52,850 nucleotides of DNA, taken from assembly GCA_024642485.1 (NCBI GenBank), contig JAHEAY010000004.1, positions 1 through 52,850 on the forward strand, given 5' to 3'. Below are positions 49,545 to 52,850 of the stretch, piece by piece (the stretch's first letter is position 1; every line of letters starts with the position of its first letter). Source of the stretch: Cytophagaceae bacterium. GTDB lineage: Bacteria > Bacteroidota > Bacteroidia > Cytophagales > Spirosomataceae. Both the position numbers and the translations under genes were made by a program. Under the pieces are notes generated by a model. That model was not told the DNA's origin. It made no database searches and worked only from the letters and a program-made list of their open reading frames with translations.

Positions 49545-52148
49545 TTATCTTGGGCCACCGAAGCCTCCGCCTCCGCCACCCATGCGCATGCCCGGCATAC
49601 CCATCGGTTGTTGTGGAGCCGCAGGAGCAGCATCGCTTTCTCCTTTAGTATCATCATTATTCACCGACTTCTTCTTTTTAGCAGGACCAAATGTCATTTT
49701 TCCGAAACGATAAGACAAATTGATCTTAAAGTTCATATTACGCATGGTATTTTCAGAGATCTGTGAAATCGTAGGTGTTTTAGTTTCAGATCGAACGACA
49801 AATCCATTAGGTGTCAAGAAGTTTTCAGCACCAAATCCAATGCTACCCAATTTGTTTTTGAAATCCTTCTTCAAACTCAAACTGTACATACCAAATCCAC
49901 CTTGAGAACCTTGCAGTTGCACTTGATTCACTCGATAGAATGAGAACACTTGAGCGCCCCAACCGTTACCTATGTTGTAATTCCCAAATACACGGAAATT
50001 CGATTGCATTCCTTGATTTTTAGCCGCTAACAAAGGATCTGGAACATTATTTGAAAGAACCATGTAGGCCACATCACCTCCACCACCTAACATCAATTTA
50101 TTCGACACATTCACATTTAAATTGATGTTGAACCCATAAGCATCTTCGTTACCAATATTTTGAGACGTAGTACGAACAGTATCCCCACGAACTTCCCGAA
50201 TTCGGTTAATCGCTCCAGTTGTATTTCGAACAAACAATGCCGTTGAAATATAGGTTTGCTTCACAAACTTGCTGTAAGAAATTTCGTAATTATTGGTATA
50301 CTCCGGTGCCAAATTGGGATTACCCGTAGAAATATTTAACGGGTTAGTCGCATTAACATTGGGATTTAGGTTTTCGATTCCGGGACGTTGGATACGTCGG
50401 TTATAACTGAATCTCCAAGTACCTGACTTAAATGTCTTAGACATATTGAAACTCGGCACTAACACACCATAAGGAGGAATCACCGTATTTTGACCTTCTT
50501 TTTTCAAGAAACTTGCCGAGATATCTGTATGCTCATAACGCGCACCGGCCTTGATACTCCACTTGTTTTTTGTCGTTAAGGTGTAAGAACCATAGGTTCC
50601 CCAAATATTTTGATTGTAATCAAACACATTACTCGGCAAGGTTGCTAAGTTCACCTGTGAATAAATTCCATCAGCTCCTGCTGTGAATGACTTATAATCG
50701 GACGTTACATTCCGCGTAATCGCTTTCGCACCAAACTCAATCATCGACATTTTATTGATCGGTGTCTGATAATCCATCTGAATTGTAGCCTCCTCATTAT
50801 ATGAATTATTCGCATTCTTAATCGAACTCATAATTTGACTCATCGTCGAATTTGGATTCATAATCAAATTATAAAAATCATTCGTCCGATTATTACGGCT
50901 ATACATGGATAAAATTGAAAATTCTTTCTGCGGCTTTTCAAACGTTTTTGTATAATCCACATTTATATCTACGTTGGCCGACTCATCCAATGAGTTCGTA
51001 TTTCGTAAGCTTGATAATGCCCCATTCCGAATCTGTTTCAATCCATCTTGCCAGTTATTTCCGTTACGCAAACCAAAGCGAACATTTGAGGTAATTGAAT
51101 TGTATTTGTTGATATCCCAATCAAAACCCAACTGATAATTCCCAAAAATACCATCACGACGCGTGTCTGCCGTTTGAACGTTTGTCGTAGAAACGCCAGA
51201 ACCACTCGTAGTTATCTGAGTACTCTCAAATTTTCCCAAAACATTATATTCTGATCGGCCGAAACCACCTAAAGATATTCCAAAATTCTTTCTACGAAAA
51301 TTCCCATTCAATGCCAAATTTGATCCACGAACACCAGCACTTGTATCAAAATTCAAGGTCAAACCTTGTAAGGTATTTTTCTTCGTAACAATGTTGATAA
51401 TCCCCGCTGAACCTTCTGCATCATATTTCGCTGATGGCGATGTAATCACTTCAACGGTCTTAATCATATCCGCAGGAATTTGCTTCAAAGCATCCGCAAT
51501 ACTCGATGCCATAATCGTCGAAGGCTTGTTGTTGATCAACACCTTCACATTAGAAGATCCACGCAACGATGGGTTACCATCTAAATCCACGGATAACATC
51601 GGTACTTTTTTCAAAACATCCGTTGCATCCCCACCTTTATTAGTTGCATCTTTTTCTGCATTATAAACCGTACGGTCCACGCGCTCTTCAATCATGGCAC
51701 GTTGGCCTTCTACTGTTACTTCTGCCAACATCTTCGTACTCGATGGCAATTTGATAACCCCTAAATCATGGTCATCATTCTTTGCATTGATGGAAACAAA
51801 CAAAGTCTTGCTTTCATAACCGATGAATGAAATCACCAATTTATAATCACCTTGAGCAACTTTATTTAAAACGAATTTACCTACTTGATCAGCAGATGCA
51901 CCGTCGACAGGGCGGTTCGTTGCCTTGTTAATTAACGCAATGGAAGCAAACTCAACGGGCTTTGTATCCGTAGAGTCCAAGATATATCCGATAATTTTGG
52001 CAGAACCTTTAGGAGCAGCTTGTGCTGTTCCTGGAATGACTGCTTCTTTCTTAGGCGCCGCACCGAAACCACCCATTCCACCCGGAATCTGTGACACAGC
52101 TGAAAACGATAGGCTCATCAGTGCGAATAGCGTAATAATTTGTTTCAT
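49545..52148 (-). CDS. TonB-linked outer-membrane beta-barrel protein (OMP_b-brl_3 type)
   Basis: 867 residues. Signal peptide (MKQIITLFALMSLSFSAVSQ), then a Gly-rich linker (IPGGMGGFGAAPKKE), a CarboxypepD_reg-like domain (GYILDSTDTKPVEFASIAL, KLVISFIGYESKT), a plug with LKKVPMLSVDLDGNPSLRGSSN and VEVITSPSAKYDAEGSAGI, and a barrel of the outer_membrane_beta-barrel_protein_3 type. The tail after the last strand is charged then Met/Gly-rich (MRMGGGGGGFGGPR), past the usual terminal aromatic residue. There is no SusD partner. Such proteins are putative metal or peptide receptors; substrate unknown. It is divergent from the GNAT gene. Confidence 0.93.
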   Translation of the reverse strand: MKQIITLFALMSLSFSAVSQIPGGMGGFGAAPKKEAVIPGTAQAAPKGSAKIIGYILDSTDTKPVEFASIALINKATNRPVDGASADQVGKFVLNKVAQGDYKLVISFIGYESKTLFVSINAKNDDHDLGVIKLPSSTKMLAEVTVEGQRAMIEERVDRTVYNAEKDATNKGGDATDVLKKVPMLSVDLDGNPSLRGSSNVKVLINNKPSTIMASSIADALKQIPADMIKTVEVITSPSAKYDAEGSAGIINIVTKKNTLQGLTLNFDTSAGVRGSNLALNGNFRRKNFGISLGGFGRSEYNVLGKFESTQITTSGSGVSTTNVQTADTRRDGIFGNYQLGFDWDINKYNSITSNVRFGLRNGNNWQDGLKQIRNGALSSLRNTNSLDESANVDINVDYTKTFEKPQKEFSILSMYSRNNRTNDFYNLIMNPNSTMSQIMSSIKNANNSYNEEATIQMDYQTPINKMSMIEFGAKAITRNVTSDYKSFTAGADGIYSQVNLATLPSNVFDYNQNIWGTYGSYTLTTKNKWSIKAGARYEHTDISASFLKKEGQNTVIPPYGVLVPSFNMSKTFKSGTWRFSYNRRIQRPGIENLNPNVNATNPLNISTGNPNLAPEYTNNYEISYSKFVKQTYISTALFVRNTTGAINRIREVRGDTVRTTSQNIGNEDAYGFNINLNVNVSNKLMLGGGGDVAYMVLSNNVPDPLLAAKNQGMQSNFRVFGNYNIGNGWGAQVFSFYRVNQVQLQGSQGGFGMYSLSLKKDFKNKLGSIGFGAENFLTPNGFVVRSETKTPTISQISENTMRNMNFKINLSYRFGKMTFGPAKKKKSVNNDDTKGESDAAPAAPQQPMGMPGMRMGGGGGGFGGPR

Positions 52149-52226
52149 TGTTTGTTGTTTAAAATCGTATTTAACGAGTGCAAAATTGCTTTATAAATAG
52201 TAAAGGTCTTTTATTTTGCGACCAAA

Positions 52227-52796
52227 ATGGATAATTTGTTGCCCAATATGAATATTCGAGTTCAAACACCTCGCTTAACTTTAATCCCACTTTCAAATCA
52301 GCAGCTGCAGGTTTGGAAGGAATTGGGGCGCAAAGATCTAGAAAAATTGCTAGAACTTGAGCACAATCCCTGGGAAATGGGGGCGTTTTATGAACAAGAA
52401 ATGCTTCAAGCATTGAGCGACTTTTGGATTCCACAAACTTCGAAATTCCCATTGGACTATTATTGGTACACAAATTGGGAAATAATCCTAAACTCCGCGT
52501 CCTGCTCTGTAGGGGGAATTGGCTTAGCTGGATTGCCCGATAATGAAGGTACAACTGAGATTGGGTATGCCATTGATCAAAAATTCGAAGGAAAGGGCAT
52601 TGCTACCGAAGCCGTTGAAGCATTATCGAAATGGGTGTTTGAAGATAAGGATATGCAAATTTTGAGAGCAGAAACTCCGATTGAAAACATCGCATCCCAA
52701 CGCGTTTTAATGAAAAACAATTTCCAAAAAACGGGCGAAAAAACACTGGAGCTCGAAATCCCCATGGAAGTTTTCACTTGGGAACGCCATCGATAA
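52227..52796 (+). CDS. GNAT-family N-acetyltransferase
   Basis: 189 residues. RVQTPRLTLIPLS at the N-terminus and the acetyl-CoA-binding core IGYAIDQKFEGKGIATEAVEAL (motif A, R/Q-x2-G-x-G/A as FEGKGIA) followed by AETPIENIASQRVLMKNNFQKTGE are typical of the RimJ/RimL-like subgroup. Substrate (ribosomal protein, antibiotic or small amine) unknown. ATG 52248 (MNIRVQTPRL) is a good alternative start, since a near-consensus TTATTTTG box at 52211 would place the transcript start near 52225. Bases 52797-52850 contain nothing recognisable. Confidence 0.9.
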   Translation: MDNLLPNMNIRVQTPRLTLIPLSNQQLQVWKELGRKDLEKLLELEHNPWEMGAFYEQEMLQALSDFWIPQTSKFPLDYYWYTNWEIILNSASCSVGGIGLAGLPDNEGTTEIGYAIDQKFEGKGIATEAVEALSKWVFEDKDMQILRAETPIENIASQRVLMKNNFQKTGEKTLELEIPMEVFTWERHR

Positions 52797-52850
52797 ATTT
52801 CATTTATCTCGTAAAAATGGTAATTTTACCAAATTGCCAATATCCTAAGG

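Noticed and set aside
49341-49766. 141-codon plus-strand open frame
   Set aside because: It overlaps the end of the polyprenyl synthase in another frame, crosses the terminator and runs antisense into the barrel gene.

Overview
The window looks like a chromosomal segment from a member of the Bacteroidota, most likely of the Cytophagales (freshwater or soil type). This rests on three SusC/SusD outer-membrane pairs, an OMP_b-brl_3-type TonB-linked barrel, typical Bacteroidota housekeeping neighbourhoods (CBS protein-nadK, pyrH-frr, cdsA-DUF2007), weak ribosome-binding sites, moderate A+T richness, and several exact TAnnTTTG boxes, the -7 element of this phylum. The genus cannot be fixed from the sequence alone. 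No tRNA, rRNA, CRISPR array, transposase or prophage gene was seen.

Layout. 1-2252: a secreted esterase/pectinesterase fusion cut by the left edge, divergent from a Gfo/Idh/MocA dehydrogenase. 2384-6495: two divergent exported peptidases (S9 and M13). 6811-21220: three consecutive minus-strand SusC/SusD pairs, each followed by its own intrinsic terminator; the middle SusD is of the SusD-like_2 type. 21465-26123: a GntP-family permease, a two-gene operon for a galactokinase-like GHMP kinase and a sugar nucleotidyltransferase, and a divergent HGSNAT/DUF5009-type membrane protein. 26268-31627: a translationally coupled vanadium haloperoxidase-like lipoprotein and group III truncated haemoglobin, an FAD oxidoreductase, and the operon hydrolase-CBS-nadK. 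31702-37516: mutS, divergent from an operon for a GMC oxidoreductase with a ferredoxin-like cysteine cluster, its Tat-type small subunit, and PgeF. 37679-42315: envelope and lipid genes (cdsA, DUF2007, CPBP protease), dusB and an EamA transporter. 42393-52850: DUF2851, a GH43 enzyme, a CrtW-like carotenoid ketolase, pyrH-frr, a patatin, a polyprenyl synthetase, a large TonB-linked barrel and a GNAT acetyltransferase.

How the genes may work together. The SusCD block lacks any neighbouring glycoside hydrolase or regulator but is flanked by two exported peptidases, so peptide uptake of the RagAB kind is as plausible as glycan uptake. The GHMP kinase and nucleotidyltransferase together would turn a free sugar into a nucleotide sugar. 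The GMC/subunit-3 pair looks like an exported sugar dehydrogenase.

The most unusual feature is the intergenic DNA. Gene 3' ends carry (a) degenerate tandem repeats, all with a strict 7-base period but with different heptamers, (b) at least three copies of an inverted-repeat element with arms of the type GTAGAGACGCGAtnnnTCGCGTCT, (c) two copies of a CCTGGGG palindrome and (d) a perfect GC-rich hairpin. Several of these start inside or exactly at a stop codon, and for the S9 peptidase, mutS and the haemoglobin gene the repeat itself supplies the stop codon. Some copies also form the intrinsic terminator.
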